From assembly GCA_902500695.1 (NCBI GenBank), contig CABVRQ010000008.1:1-37201 (forward strand): DNA of 37,201 nucleotides. Reading direction: 5' to 3'. The DNA is from an uncultured Nitrospira sp. (GTDB lineage Bacteria > Nitrospirota > Nitrospiria > Nitrospirales > UBA8639). The first letter of the stretch is position 1. Every line of letters begins with the position of its first letter. Position numbers and translations under genes: made by a program. This document shows positions 9,011 through 16,814 of the stretch, one piece after another. The notes under the pieces are model-generated. The model did no database searches. It was not told where the DNA came from and worked only from the letters and a program-made list of their open reading frames with translations.

Positions 9011-9030
9011 TTACCAACCACTCTTGGTAA
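9011..9030. promoter_or_regulatory. Palindrome upstream of arginine decarboxylase, possible operator
   Basis: TTACCAA and TTGGTAA form a perfect 7-base dyad separated by 6 bases, in the 247-base gap between the aldehyde dehydrogenase and the arginine decarboxylase. A second perfect palindrome, TGAACGTTCA, lies close by at about 8981-8990. There is no T-tract on the + side, so it is not a terminator. A protein-binding site is a guess based on symmetry and position. Confidence 0.3.
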
Positions 9031-9209
9031 AAATACCGGCGTACGTGGCAAGGTTGTTCTTTCCCGTGGCTGTCCGAATCGTCCATGCTTTCCCATATAT
9101 AGTTTTCGTAGACAAATTGAAGCGCGAGGTTGGGAATCAGATTCGACGATCACCTGGTCATATCCTGCCTATCCCATTCCACCACTAACTGATTAATGAA
9201 GGAGTCGCG

Positions 9210-9800
9210 ATGGTCCCAACGCAAATGTTTCTCACCAGAGGTGTGGGTGTCCACAAGGAAAAACTGACATCCTTCGAAGAAGCCCTCCGGAGCGCAGGAA
9301 TTGCGTATTGCAACCTGGTGACCGTCTCATCCATTTTTCCTCCAGATTGTAAAATCATCCCGAGAAAACGTGGTGAACAGTTACTCAATCCAGGTGAAAT
9401 TACCTTTTGCGTCATGGCCAGATCGGAAACGAATGAGCGGAATCGCTTGATTTCGGCCTCAATCGGTTTGGCCATTCCCTCTGGTAGGAAAGTTAATTAT
9501 GGCTACTTGTCGGAACATCATGCTTATGGCGAAACGGACGAAGAGGCGGGAGAATACACCGAGGACCTCGCAGCCCAAATGCTCGCAACCACTCTTGGCA
9601 TTAAATTCGATCCAAATGTCGCCTGGAAAGAACGTGAGCAGGTATTCAAAATGGGAAGAGATATTGTTCGAACTCAGAACATTACACAATCTGCGATCGG
9701 GAAACCGAATCTCTGGACCACTGTAGTGGCGTGTGCGGTATTCATTCCTCTCGAAAACATCACTGAAGATCCAAAGCCTCGACACAAAAAATCAAAATAG
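9210..9800 (+). CDS. pdaD: Pyruvoyl-dependent arginine decarboxylase
   Basis: Decarboxylates arginine to agmatine, the first step of one putrescine route, using a pyruvoyl group made by self-cleavage of the chain. The 196-residue protein begins with the family pattern FLTRGVGVHKEKLTSFEEAL and contains NLVTVSSIFPP. The Ser40-Ser41 bond there corresponds to the cleavage site known for Methanocaldococcus jannaschii PvlArgDC. GYLSEHHAYGETDEEAG follows as expected, and the basic C-terminal tail is longer than in the archaeal enzyme. GGAG sits about 8 bases before the ATG. No agmatinase gene is in the window. The gene ends in a strong terminator shared with the convergent exonuclease gene. Confidence 0.92.
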   Translation: MVPTQMFLTRGVGVHKEKLTSFEEALRSAGIAYCNLVTVSSIFPPDCKIIPRKRGEQLLNPGEITFCVMARSETNERNRLISASIGLAIPSGRKVNYGYLSEHHAYGETDEEAGEYTEDLAAQMLATTLGIKFDPNVAWKEREQVFKMGRDIVRTQNITQSAIGKPNLWTTVVACAVFIPLENITEDPKPRHKKSK

Positions 9801-9919
9801 GGTCGTTGAGGGGTCACTATTCGGGTGAATGTTTACATCTGCCCTTTGGTCCTTAGCCATAAGACAAGACCAAATTCGAACATCTTCCCCACCCAGTAGG
9901 AATAACTCTTATTTACCAG

Positions 9920-9949
9920 GGTCGGTTCTTAACAAGAACCGGCCTTTTT
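9920..9949 (+). terminator. Rho-independent terminator between convergent genes
   Basis: GGTCGGTTCTT pairs with AAGAACCGGCC (11 base pairs, one T-G) around an AAC loop and is followed by TTTTT. It lies about 120 bases after the arginine decarboxylase stop and directly before the end of the minus-strand exonuclease gene, so it may block read-through in both directions. Confidence 0.85.
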
Positions 9950-9951
9950 CC

Positions 9952-10728
9952 TTACAGTGAAAATTCCGCCCATAAAACCGTATGGTCAGATGGCCCATCC
10001 TCTCGGCGAGGCTGAACATCCACCTTCACCGTATGGGAATGGGGAAGGAGTGGAGGAGTGACCAGAATATGGTCTATTCGCCATCCACGGTTCGCTTCCA
10101 GGGCTTCTGGTCGTCGATAATCCCAAAACGTAAATTGCTGTTGATGCGGAAAATGATGTCGAAACACATCCACGAATCCCCAGGACACCGTTTCCTGATA
10201 AGCCCGACGCACATCTTCATGGAAACACACATGCTTGAGATGTTTTTCGGGGCTATGCACGTCAACAGGCTCAGGGGCGACATTCATATCTCCACACCAA
10301 ATCACAGGTTGGTCTGTTGAGCCCACACGCGAAAAATACCTTCTCAATCTCTGGAACCACGCTAATTTATAGGCATATTTCGGTGAATCAATCGAAAATC
10401 CTTGCGGAATATACGTATTAATAATGGTGATGCCATTGATCACCACCCGAGCCAGACGTGCGGGATCCTCTTGTGGCTCCCCGTCTTCTAAACCGAATGA
10501 CACCAGTTCCGGTGGTGTCCTGGTGAAAATAGCGACCCCATTGTAGGATTTCTCACCACAAAAATTGATGTGATAGGGTAAATCGGCGAACGCTTGTAGG
10601 GGGAATTCATGATCTTGTACTTTGGTCTCTTGAAGACACATGACATCCGGATTGTGTTGCTGTAACCACTTGTGAAGAATACCGATCCGTTTTCGAATAG
10701 AATTGACATTGTAGGTCGCAATTTTCAT
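9952..10728 (-). CDS. xthA: Exodeoxyribonuclease III / AP endonuclease
   Basis: Base-excision-repair nuclease of the exonuclease III family (EC 3.1.11.2), acting at abasic sites and 3' blocks. The 258-residue protein contains the family motifs in order: MKIATYNVNSIRKR, CLQETK (metal-binding Glu), NTYIPQG, WCGDMNVAPEPVDV (catalytic Asp/Asn), WRIDHILV and the C-terminal PSDHTVLWAEF. The start at 10728 is chosen because MKIATYNVNS is the usual N-terminus; an upstream in-frame ATG at 10746 would add six residues. It is transcribed away from the gene at 10826, with about 97 bases between the starts. Confidence 0.95.
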   Translation of the reverse strand: MKIATYNVNSIRKRIGILHKWLQQHNPDVMCLQETKVQDHEFPLQAFADLPYHINFCGEKSYNGVAIFTRTPPELVSFGLEDGEPQEDPARLARVVINGITIINTYIPQGFSIDSPKYAYKLAWFQRLRRYFSRVGSTDQPVIWCGDMNVAPEPVDVHSPEKHLKHVCFHEDVRRAYQETVSWGFVDVFRHHFPHQQQFTFWDYRRPEALEANRGWRIDHILVTPPLLPHSHTVKVDVQPRREDGPSDHTVLWAEFSL

Positions 10729-10825
10729 CAGTCCAGATACTCCCATTCGTCACACATGCCACGCACATTCCTCAAAAAAAAGCTGATGCCCCACCCAACC
10801 TGAACCGTAATTAAGTAATTTGAAT

Positions 10826-11443
10826 ATGATCAAACATGCCTTCACCCCTGATGAATTGGCCCTCCTGGCCGATCGCGAATTTTTCCGGAAGAAGGCTACG
10901 ATTTCGGTCAAAATCAAACAGATTCTGGAAGACCTCCAACAGCAACTTGAGGCTAAAATCGCGTTACAGCCGCTGTTGACTCCCGAAGGGTTCGATGCTC
11001 AAGCCAGGCAATTTGTCAAAGGCGAACATCTTGAAGATTTCCCATATCAATATCTAGATTTCCCCAGATTGTATACCCGTGAGACCAAGTTCGCGTTCCG
11101 ATCCCTGATCTGGTGGGGACATCACATCGTCTTCGCTCTCATAGTTGAGGGCCCACTAGTGAAGCAATATCGACGCAATCTATTTAATCGATATTCGGAG
11201 GTGGCAGACCGAGATCTCTGCCTCTGTCTCAGCCCGTCTCTCTGGGAATGGAAGGCCGGACCAGGTTTGACCATTCCGATTACCCACGATCGACGATCAG
11301 AGATCGCCGCAACCCTTGATCATCGCACGTTCTTTAAAATTGCCAGATTTCTTCCAATAGATGATTCCGCGGTCAAAACCGGCACCATCGTTGATGAAGG
11401 GCTGAAAGCCCTTCAGGCCATCCTACCGATCATCAGGACATAA
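10826..11443 (+). CDS. Hypothetical protein, family not recognised
   Basis: A 205-residue soluble protein that I do not recognise. The N-terminal 50 residues are helical and charged (FRKKATISVKIKQILEDLQQ), possibly a short coiled coil. The middle is aromatic-rich (DFPYQYLDFPRLYT, then RSLIWWGHHIVFALIVEG), and a conserved-looking CLCLSPSLWEWK follows at about 135-150. There is no export signal and no metal motif. The ATG at 10826 is preferred to the TTG at 10820. Divergent from xthA; the two may share a promoter region, but no functional link is implied. Confidence 0.7.
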   Translation: MIKHAFTPDELALLADREFFRKKATISVKIKQILEDLQQQLEAKIALQPLLTPEGFDAQARQFVKGEHLEDFPYQYLDFPRLYTRETKFAFRSLIWWGHHIVFALIVEGPLVKQYRRNLFNRYSEVADRDLCLCLSPSLWEWKAGPGLTIPITHDRRSEIAATLDHRTFFKIARFLPIDDSAVKTGTIVDEGLKALQAILPIIRT

Positions 11444-11502
11444 TCGCAGACGCCATTTTTCCTCAATGATCTATCCCACAAAATGACTTCCCGCTCCTAG
11501 CT

Positions 11503-12048
11503 TTATTCTTCTTCAGCCAGGCCAAGCAATCCGGTGAGCTGATCGACCGAATAGGTCTGTGTGACTTGAAGAATAATCGATTGAATTCCCGCTGCCTTCA
11601 ACAGAGTCTCCACAAATCGATCCCGGTCCTCACGTCCTGCCGCACTAGGAGCCTCCTTGTCCAAGGTAATGACCGTCATGACTTTAAGAGTCCCAGGATG
11701 CGCAAGAACAACGTCGCAGCGAACAGACTGAATCGTTCGCATGACCGCCCTTCGAGCTTCTTCATCTTTATCGACAACAGACAGAACACTGAGGAGGGGG
11801 ATTTTGGCCAAAATCAGCATATGGTCACGGGCCGCGAGGGTAATCAGATTGTACAGTGTCGCCTCTTCCGGCGACATGAGGGGCCGAGCGGTCACCACGC
11901 TCTCACCGGATTCAGGACTCAAAGATGGTAGGGCCTCTGCTGGAAGGGGACGGCGCCAGATCCATCGCAACAAAAACACGGCTCCGAGCATGAAGCCAGC
12001 CAGAAGAATCAGGGAGAAGCTGTTCTGAGACATCAACCCGTCCATCAT
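11503..12048 (-). CDS. Membrane-anchored DUF2726-like protein
   Basis: A 181-residue protein with one N-terminal membrane helix (about residues 10-28, ending RWIWRR, so the C-terminus is probably cytoplasmic) and a soluble domain of about 110 residues. The domain resembles DUF2726: an SPEEATLYNLITLA helix, then a strand/helix pattern LSVVDKDEEARRAVMRTIQ and DVVLAHPGTLKVMTVITLD. The family's function is not established; its fold has been compared with restriction-like nuclease domains, but I see no clear catalytic set here. It starts 39 bases after the anmK stop, so it is probably the last gene of a minus-strand unit. In-frame ATGs at 12045 and 12033 are alternative starts. Confidence 0.7.
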   Translation of the reverse strand: MMDGLMSQNSFSLILLAGFMLGAVFLLRWIWRRPLPAEALPSLSPESGESVVTARPLMSPEEATLYNLITLAARDHMLILAKIPLLSVLSVVDKDEEARRAVMRTIQSVRCDVVLAHPGTLKVMTVITLDKEAPSAAGREDRDRFVETLLKAAGIQSIILQVTQTYSVDQLTGLLGLAEEE

Positions 12049-12087
12049 TTCGCCAGTGGGAAAAATCGCTTAACCATAAGAAGCATT

Positions 12088-13248
12088 CTAGGGAAGTCCG
12101 TGAATACCGGGAGTGACGGTCCCCAAAATAACCGGATGGCGAGCCCCCGTGACCTTAGGAAGATTGGCACAGACACCGTGCATTGTTTGATACGCCAGCA
12201 CGGCAAAGGCCTGCGCTTCAAATGCTTGGCTGGATGCCCCACAATCATCCATACGCATCACGGGAATTGGATCGAACACACCGGACAGTTCTGACCAGAG
12301 TCGAGTATTCCGCACACCCCCACCGCCAATAATCAACTCATCAGAGACCTCTTTCGTCCACTTTTGGGCATCGTGAATCACCTGAGCAATAAACCGGCAG
12401 CTCGTCGCTAAGAGGTCGGAAAAAACCAAATGGCGACGCTGCGCTTGAGCCCACACTTGCTGGACATAGCCTTCTCCAAACATCTCACGCCCCGTGGATT
12501 TGGGAGGACGTCGAGCCACATAGGGATGAGCAAGCAGCCAACGAAGCAGACCCCCATCCACCTGACCCTTCAGGGCAAGACGACCACCCCGGTCAAATCT
12601 GGCTTTCCCCTTTGTCTCAATAGCCACCAATCCATCCAACAACATATTGCAGGGTCCTGTATCAAAAGCCCGAACCGCTGCCAAGTTTCCTCCGCCGGGT
12701 AGTACGGTCACATTGGCAATCCCTCCGAGATTGACTACCATTCGTGTCGCACGTTTCTGAGCAAAAAGAAGAGCATGGACATAAGGAGTCAATGGAGCCC
12801 CCTCTCCACCCACCGCCAGGTCTCTGGCTCGAAAATCCGATACAGTCGTGATTCCGGTACGTTCCGCAATCACATGGGGATCTCCTATCTGAAGTGTCGA
12901 ACGGATCTGACCAATACCAGGCTCATAGATCGCCGCGGGCCGATGATGAATCGTTTGACCATGTGAGCCGATCAATGCCACTCGTTGAGGAGAAATGCCG
13001 GAATGTTTTATGGCTAACAACGCGGTTTTGGCAAATACTTCGCCCAGCACCACATTGAGGTGGCAGATTTGCCCTACGGCCCCCTGCTCACACACTTGTA
13101 AAATGAGTTGACGAAGCCTGGGAGCATAAGAACGACCAACATGTTTGAGTAGTGTACTCTTGAGACGATGTCCGGTTCCTTGAATATCCACGACCGCCGC
13201 GTCTACCCCATCCGCCGAAGTCCCTGACATCAATCCCACAACAATCAC
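12088..13248 (-). CDS. anmK: Anhydro-N-acetylmuramic acid kinase
   Basis: Phosphorylates 1,6-anhydro-N-acetylmuramic acid with ring opening to MurNAc-6-phosphate during peptidoglycan recycling (EC 2.7.1.170). The 386-residue length and motifs fit AnmK: VGLMSGTSADGVDAAVVD (ATP phosphate loop), IGSHGQTIHHRP, LQIGDPHVIAERTGI, VVNLGGIANVTVLP, FDTGPCNMLLD and the C-terminal IIGGGGVRN. It starts with GTG at 13248, supported by GAGGTG a few bases upstream. The gene lies in a minus-strand group with a GNAT gene upstream and a DUF2726 gene downstream. No MurQ etherase is in the window, so the next recycling step must be encoded elsewhere. Confidence 0.95.
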   Translation of the reverse strand: MIVVGLMSGTSADGVDAAVVDIQGTGHRLKSTLLKHVGRSYAPRLRQLILQVCEQGAVGQICHLNVVLGEVFAKTALLAIKHSGISPQRVALIGSHGQTIHHRPAAIYEPGIGQIRSTLQIGDPHVIAERTGITTVSDFRARDLAVGGEGAPLTPYVHALLFAQKRATRMVVNLGGIANVTVLPGGGNLAAVRAFDTGPCNMLLDGLVAIETKGKARFDRGGRLALKGQVDGGLLRWLLAHPYVARRPPKSTGREMFGEGYVQQVWAQAQRRHLVFSDLLATSCRFIAQVIHDAQKWTKEVSDELIIGGGGVRNTRLWSELSGVFDPIPVMRMDDCGASSQAFEAQAFAVLAYQTMHGVCANLPKVTGARHPVILGTVTPGIHGLP

Positions 13249-13326
13249 TGGTCACCTCGTTTTACTGACCTGGATGCCGCAATAAAATAACCATGGACAC
13301 CTTCCAAATTTCTCCAGACCTCATCT

Positions 13327-13758
13327 CTACCCATTGAATGGAACCGTGGGAGGTGGAATCTCTTTGTTCCGATCCCAGACCATACCGGTCTGTTCTTTAT
13401 CAGAAAATCCCAAGGAGGCGTAAAACCCCTGATAGCGCCTGGTGCAAAGCCAAAACAACTCCACTCGTTCCAGCTTGGGATGAGTTAAAATTCGCTGGAT
13501 AATCCCTTTACCAATATCCCGATCCTGATAAGCCCGATCGACAATCACATCCCAAATCGAAGCCCGATAGATAAAATCCGTCAACACCCTCCCAAATCCG
13601 ACGAGTCTGGGACCATCCCAGGCGGAAATGGCCACATCCGTATGAGCCAGCATGCGTTGAGTGTCATCCAATGAACGAGTACAAGCCCAATCCACTTGGC
13701 AGAACAAGGCCAAAAGCTCTTGCGCCTGAATGTCGTTGGAATCCAAAAAATTGATCAT
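13327..13758 (-). CDS. GNAT-family N-acetyltransferase
   Basis: A 143-residue single-domain GNAT. The acetyl-CoA-binding region is seen as VIVDRAYQDRDIGKGIIQRIL (about 75-95; the usual Q/RxxGxG/A loop reads RDIGKG) followed by FYASLGFSDKEQTGMVW near the end. The acceptor substrate is unknown. An in-frame TTG at 13815 would lengthen it by 19 residues. I prefer the ATG at 13758 because the family core begins there and because the TTG would leave only 18 bases to the divergent gene at 13834. It lies 78 bases upstream of anmK on the same strand. Confidence 0.8.
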   Translation of the reverse strand: MINFLDSNDIQAQELLALFCQVDWACTRSLDDTQRMLAHTDVAISAWDGPRLVGFGRVLTDFIYRASIWDVIVDRAYQDRDIGKGIIQRILTHPKLERVELFWLCTRRYQGFYASLGFSDKEQTGMVWDRNKEIPPPTVPFNG

Positions 13759-13833
13759 GCGTTGGCAGATTGTGGCAAGATGTATTACACTAAGTCTACT
13801 AGAATTACCTGACAAAAAACCGGAGTCGTGCCG

Positions 13834-14013
13834 ATGTCGATGTTAGTCAGAAAATGTCCAAAATGCAGTAAGCTATTTTGGAAAAAAGAAGAAGAGATCC
13901 AATATGCCGACGAGAATACCTTGAAAGTCGTCTGCAATCACTGCCACCAGGTGTTGCGGATTCCGCTCATCACAGAAGGCGCCAATGCCGGTGCCCCGAA
14001 AATGGGCCATTAG
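13834..14013 (+). CDS. Small zinc-ribbon protein
   Basis: A 59-residue protein with two CxxC pairs, KCPKCSKLF (about residues 8-11) and CNHCHQ (about 38-41), the layout of a treble-clef or zinc-ribbon knuckle. Proteins of this size and pattern often resemble the MJ0042-type zinc finger. Function unknown. The ATG at 13834 is chosen because GGAG lies 8 bases upstream; a GTG at 13828 would sit only 2 bases from the same site. Transcribed divergently from the GNAT gene. Confidence 0.75.
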   Translation: MSMLVRKCPKCSKLFWKKEEEIQYADENTLKVVCNHCHQVLRIPLITEGANAGAPKMGH

Positions 14014-14117
14014 TATTTTAAAAAGTTCACCTTCCAGTATCAGAGTCACGCATTTACCAATATTATAGCTAATCGAAATCCTCCTTCTCTCCTCTTTTTC
14101 ATTAGACGTCTGACTGT

Positions 14118-14843
14118 ATGCGACACGAACATTGGGCCGGGTTAGATGTGTGTATTACAGGTGGCGTGGATCGCCAAGGAAGCGGCGACGGACCCCTTGT
14201 AGTTCTCTTGCATGGATTCGGAGCGCCAGGGGATGATTTAGTCGCGTTATGGCGCTATCTCAATGTCCCGGATGAAGTCCGTTTTCTCTTTCCGGCTGCT
14301 CCCCTCGATCTGGGCATGGGCTTTGGGAACGCCCGAGCCTGGTGGATGCTGGACATGGAACGCCTCACACAGGCCAGAGCCCAAGGACAGTGGGATGCGT
14401 TGTCACAAGAAATTCCTCGTGGCTTGGCCCCCGCCCGCACCCAAATGCAAGAGGTCCTCTCCCTTGCCGCAGAAATCTTGTCTGTACCATCTCCATCGCT
14501 GATCCTTGGAGGATTTTCCCAAGGGGCCATGCTGGCGACCGACCTTGCCCTTCATACTGATTTACCTTTGGCAGGCTTGGCACTGCTATCCGGTACACTC
14601 ATTGCCAAGCAAGAATGGCTCACCCGCCTGCCCAATCGCCAAGGTCTTCCGGTATTTCAAAGCCATGGCACTGACGATCCTATTTTATCGTTTTCCATGG
14701 CGGAGCAACTTCGTGAACACATCCAAACAGCCGGGTTACCTGTCAGTTGGGTAGAATTCCGCGGAGGTCATGAAATTCCCATTCAAGCGTTGAAGGGCCT
14801 CGAAGCCTTTCTGCAATCAAGCCTCTATCCTTCCCAGCTTTAA
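14118..14843 (+). CDS. Phospholipase/carboxylesterase family alpha/beta hydrolase
   Basis: A 241-residue cytoplasmic serine hydrolase of the acyl-protein-thioesterase/carboxylesterase (Abhydrolase_2) type. Catalytic triad by motif: Ser134 in GGFSQGAM, Asp187 in HGTDDPIL and His218 in GGHEIP. The oxyanion-loop motif VVLLHGFGAPGDDL comes near residue 30. Substrate unknown; family members cleave short-chain or lysophospholipid esters. It stands about 100 bases after the zinc-ribbon gene, and 173 bases of non-coding DNA follow it. Confidence 0.88.
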   Translation: MRHEHWAGLDVCITGGVDRQGSGDGPLVVLLHGFGAPGDDLVALWRYLNVPDEVRFLFPAAPLDLGMGFGNARAWWMLDMERLTQARAQGQWDALSQEIPRGLAPARTQMQEVLSLAAEILSVPSPSLILGGFSQGAMLATDLALHTDLPLAGLALLSGTLIAKQEWLTRLPNRQGLPVFQSHGTDDPILSFSMAEQLREHIQTAGLPVSWVEFRGGHEIPIQALKGLEAFLQSSLYPSQL

Positions 14844-14940
14844 TGAAAATAAATAAGTGAAGCAAAAGGTTAGGAGGCAGAAAGCAAAACATCGGCCTCC
14901 CCCTAGAAACCATCTATTCTGAGAAGATTCCAGAACCGCA

Positions 14941-14970
14941 TTGCGTAGAAAATTCTCTCTCCGGTATAGT
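14941..14970 (+). promoter_or_regulatory. Candidate sigma-70 promoter of bolA-grxD
   Basis: TTGCGT and TATAGT are separated by 18 bases, ending about 46 bases before the BolA start codon. Two of the four upstream genes' gaps have nothing comparable. It is a reading by eye only. An inverted repeat GGAGGC/GCCTCC (about 14871-14902) lies further upstream, without a T-tract. Confidence 0.4.
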
Positions 14971-15016
14971 GTGGTCTGAACATTCCATCATTTTTGACCA
15001 GGATTGAACTTTTTCT

Positions 15017-15265
15017 ATGATGACATTTGAAGAGCTGAGCACTCAACTTCAGCAAGCGTTAGGCGATGCCGAAGTCTCGGTCCTTGATCGAACAGGTACC
15101 ATGGACCATTTTACGGTCAAAGTCATTTCCAATGCCTTTGAAGGAAAGAATTTGTTGGACCGTCATCGAATGATTTACCAAGCCCTCGACGCGCCCATGA
15201 AAGACGGACGCATTCATGCCCTAGAAATTCAAGCCAAAACCCGCAATGAAGCCCAAGGAGGATAA
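15017..15265 (+). CDS. BolA family protein
   Basis: An 82-residue BolA/IbaG-type protein. The class II KH-like core is visible: DHFTVKVISNAFEGKNLLDR, then HRMIYQAL and the signature GRIHALEIQAKT near the C-terminus. BolA proteins bind monothiol glutaredoxins and take part in iron-sulfur cluster handling or iron sensing. The next gene, 4 bases downstream, encodes exactly such a glutaredoxin, which strongly supports a BolA-Grx complex. The usual His/Cys ligand candidates of the BolA family include the invariant His in RIHAL, present here. The start is either of two adjacent ATGs (15017 or 15020). Confidence 0.92.
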   Translation: MMTFEELSTQLQQALGDAEVSVLDRTGTMDHFTVKVISNAFEGKNLLDRHRMIYQALDAPMKDGRIHALEIQAKTRNEAQGG

Positions 15266-15269
15266 ACCA

Positions 15270-15602
15270 ATGAGTACGCCCATTGAAGACGAAATTAACA
15301 AAGAAATCGCCCAACACAAAATTCTCATTTACGGGAAAGGCACGAAGACTGCCCCTCAATGCGGATTTACGGTGGAGACCATGGAGTTTTTTAACAAATT
15401 CGGCTACCCCTATGAATTGATCAACGCCTTGCCAAGCCCTGAAAAACGGGAGGCCCTTTCAAAAATGACCAACTGGCCGACTTTGCCAAAAGTCTTCATA
15501 AATGGCCAGTTTTATGGTGATACCGATGTCTTGGGTCCGATGGAAGAAAAAGGGGAATTGCAGCCACTGTTAAAGGCAGCCTTTCCCGACCAAGCCAAAT
15601 AA
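15270..15602 (+). CDS. grxD: Monothiol glutaredoxin (Grx4/GrxD type)
   Basis: A 110-residue single-domain monothiol glutaredoxin that carries or transfers iron-sulfur clusters. The family pattern is present: IYGKGTKTAPQCGFT, NALPSPEKREAL, NWPTLPKVFINGQFYGDTDV (the cis-Pro loop TLP and the GG-like glutathione site, here YGDTD). The redox motif is Cys31-Gly-Phe-Thr34 instead of the nearly universal CGFS. The ATG at 15270 has an excellent AAGGAGGAT 7 bases upstream; the site overlaps the end of the BolA gene, so the two are translationally linked. A strong hairpin terminator follows at 15631. Confidence 0.93.
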   Translation: MSTPIEDEINKEIAQHKILIYGKGTKTAPQCGFTVETMEFFNKFGYPYELINALPSPEKREALSKMTNWPTLPKVFINGQFYGDTDVLGPMEEKGELQPLLKAAFPDQAK

Positions 15603-15630
15603 GAATTGAGCCAAAAGGCCACCGGTCCTG

Positions 15631-15661
15631 CAAGGCCCACCTCAATGAAGGGTGGGCCTTG
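15631..15661 (+). terminator. Hairpin terminator after bolA-grxD
   Basis: CAAGGCCCACC and GGTGGGCCTTG form an uninterrupted 11-base-pair stem with a 9-base loop, 28 bases after the glutaredoxin stop. The following tract, TTGCTTGTCTC, is only moderately T-rich. The stem is very stable, so termination or 3'-end protection is likely. Confidence 0.75.
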
Positions 15662-16005
15662 TTGCTTGTCTCAAACCTTACCTCCGTCTGAACCCTCTGC
15701 CATCAAGCCCAGATTTTCCCATTGTCGATCACGCAACTTCACATACACACCCCAGACTCTTCATTACATTGATGCTTTTCGACAATGTTGCTTCTGCCTG
15801 ACTCAGAGGTTGAACCCTGGCAGGGCTATCATTCATCTCTAAGTCCTCCGATCTTCTCTTTGACATATGAATTCTCTTGTTGGCCGTTTCTAGCTTATTG
15901 AGCTGGGTTTTTATCCATTTGTTCAACATTTCACGCGTAATCCCTTAAGCATGTTGCCTATTGTCCGATACGTTCAACCTGGAACCACTGAGGCAATGAG
16001 CAATC
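15662..16005. other. Intergenic region before the pilus locus
   Basis: About 344 bases between the glutaredoxin terminator and the TPR gene. I find no convincing gene. A minus-strand frame from an ATG at 15929 (66 codons, AAGGGA about 11 bases upstream) is possible but has no recognisable features. No repeat, terminator or clear promoter stands out. The promoter for the downstream TPR gene presumably lies here. Confidence 0.5.
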
Positions 16006-16785
16006 ATGAGACATTCCATCTCAGTACCGAGAGCAAAAGCCAAAGGAGCCTCCAGGGCGCTACGGGTACCCTTGGTCACGTTCATTCTCGGTATGATCAT
16101 TGGTCTGGGAATAGTGACCTGGTCTTCGGCCCTGGGAAGTCATTTGACGCTACCCGGCTCCCAAGACTTGAGTCATGGAGATGAATCTGACTCTCAGCCT
16201 TTCATCCGGCAACTAGAAAAAATCAACAACTATATCCCTCCTCACGCTCAGCCTGATCTCGAAAATACCATCTCATCAAGGATTGAGCACTCGGCCTTTC
16301 CTACCAATCCCCTTCACCCGTCGGCCACCGAACTCAACCCTGTAGGATCTCAACAATCCCATTCCACTCCATCAAAGAAACCCATACCCCTATCCGTCCT
16401 GCTTCACAACCATGACACACAAGCCCAGAAGAATTTGGGATGGCGGTCATTGCTCAATGGTCGGCCGGAAGACGCCATAGCTGCATATCGAGAATCCCTC
16501 AGGACAGATCCGAAATCATCCGAGGCATATCTCGGCATGGGCATCGCGCTTAAAAGCCTGGGCCTTATTGACCATGCCAAAGATGCCATTCAACAGGCTC
16601 TTGAACTCGATCCTCTTCTCTCTTCAGCACTCGTTCATCTTGGCTACCTCTATGCCGATGGCCACATCGGTCATTCAGACCACAAAACCGCCCGCCGACT
16701 TTTCAAACAAGCTTCCCAACTCGGGGATCCATTTGCCAGCATCGCACTCCTAGACTTGCAATCCCGCTCACGACCGCAATCCTAA
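16006..16785 (+). CDS. Membrane-anchored TPR protein next to the pilus locus
   Basis: A 259-residue protein with a basic N-terminus, one membrane helix (about residues 22-45, VTFILGMIIGLGIVTW), a long Pro/Ser-rich linker, and two to three TPR units in the C-terminal half (GWRSLLNGRPEDAIAAYRES, AYLGMGIALKSLGLIDHAKD, ALVHLGYLYADG). The topology suggests a periplasmic TPR domain tethered to the inner membrane. The same architecture recurs in the MshN-like protein at the other end of the pilus block, so a role in pilus assembly is plausible by analogy. It is 138 bases upstream of the first prepilin, and the gap between them looks regulatory. Confidence 0.75.
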   Translation: MRHSISVPRAKAKGASRALRVPLVTFILGMIIGLGIVTWSSALGSHLTLPGSQDLSHGDESDSQPFIRQLEKINNYIPPHAQPDLENTISSRIEHSAFPTNPLHPSATELNPVGSQQSHSTPSKKPIPLSVLLHNHDTQAQKNLGWRSLLNGRPEDAIAAYRESLRTDPKSSEAYLGMGIALKSLGLIDHAKDAIQQALELDPLLSSALVHLGYLYADGHIGHSDHKTARRLFKQASQLGDPFASIALLDLQSRSRPQS

Positions 16786-16814
16786 TTTCTGAGGAACCCC
16801 TGGTCTTAAGAATG

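Noticed and set aside
8981..9196. Open frame of 71 codons before arginine decarboxylase
   Set aside because: No ribosome site and no features. The region is better explained as regulatory.
15729..15929. Possible 66-codon minus-strand gene before the pilus locus
   Set aside because: A weak AAGGGA is present, but the product has no features and no neighbour on that strand. Kept only as a remark.
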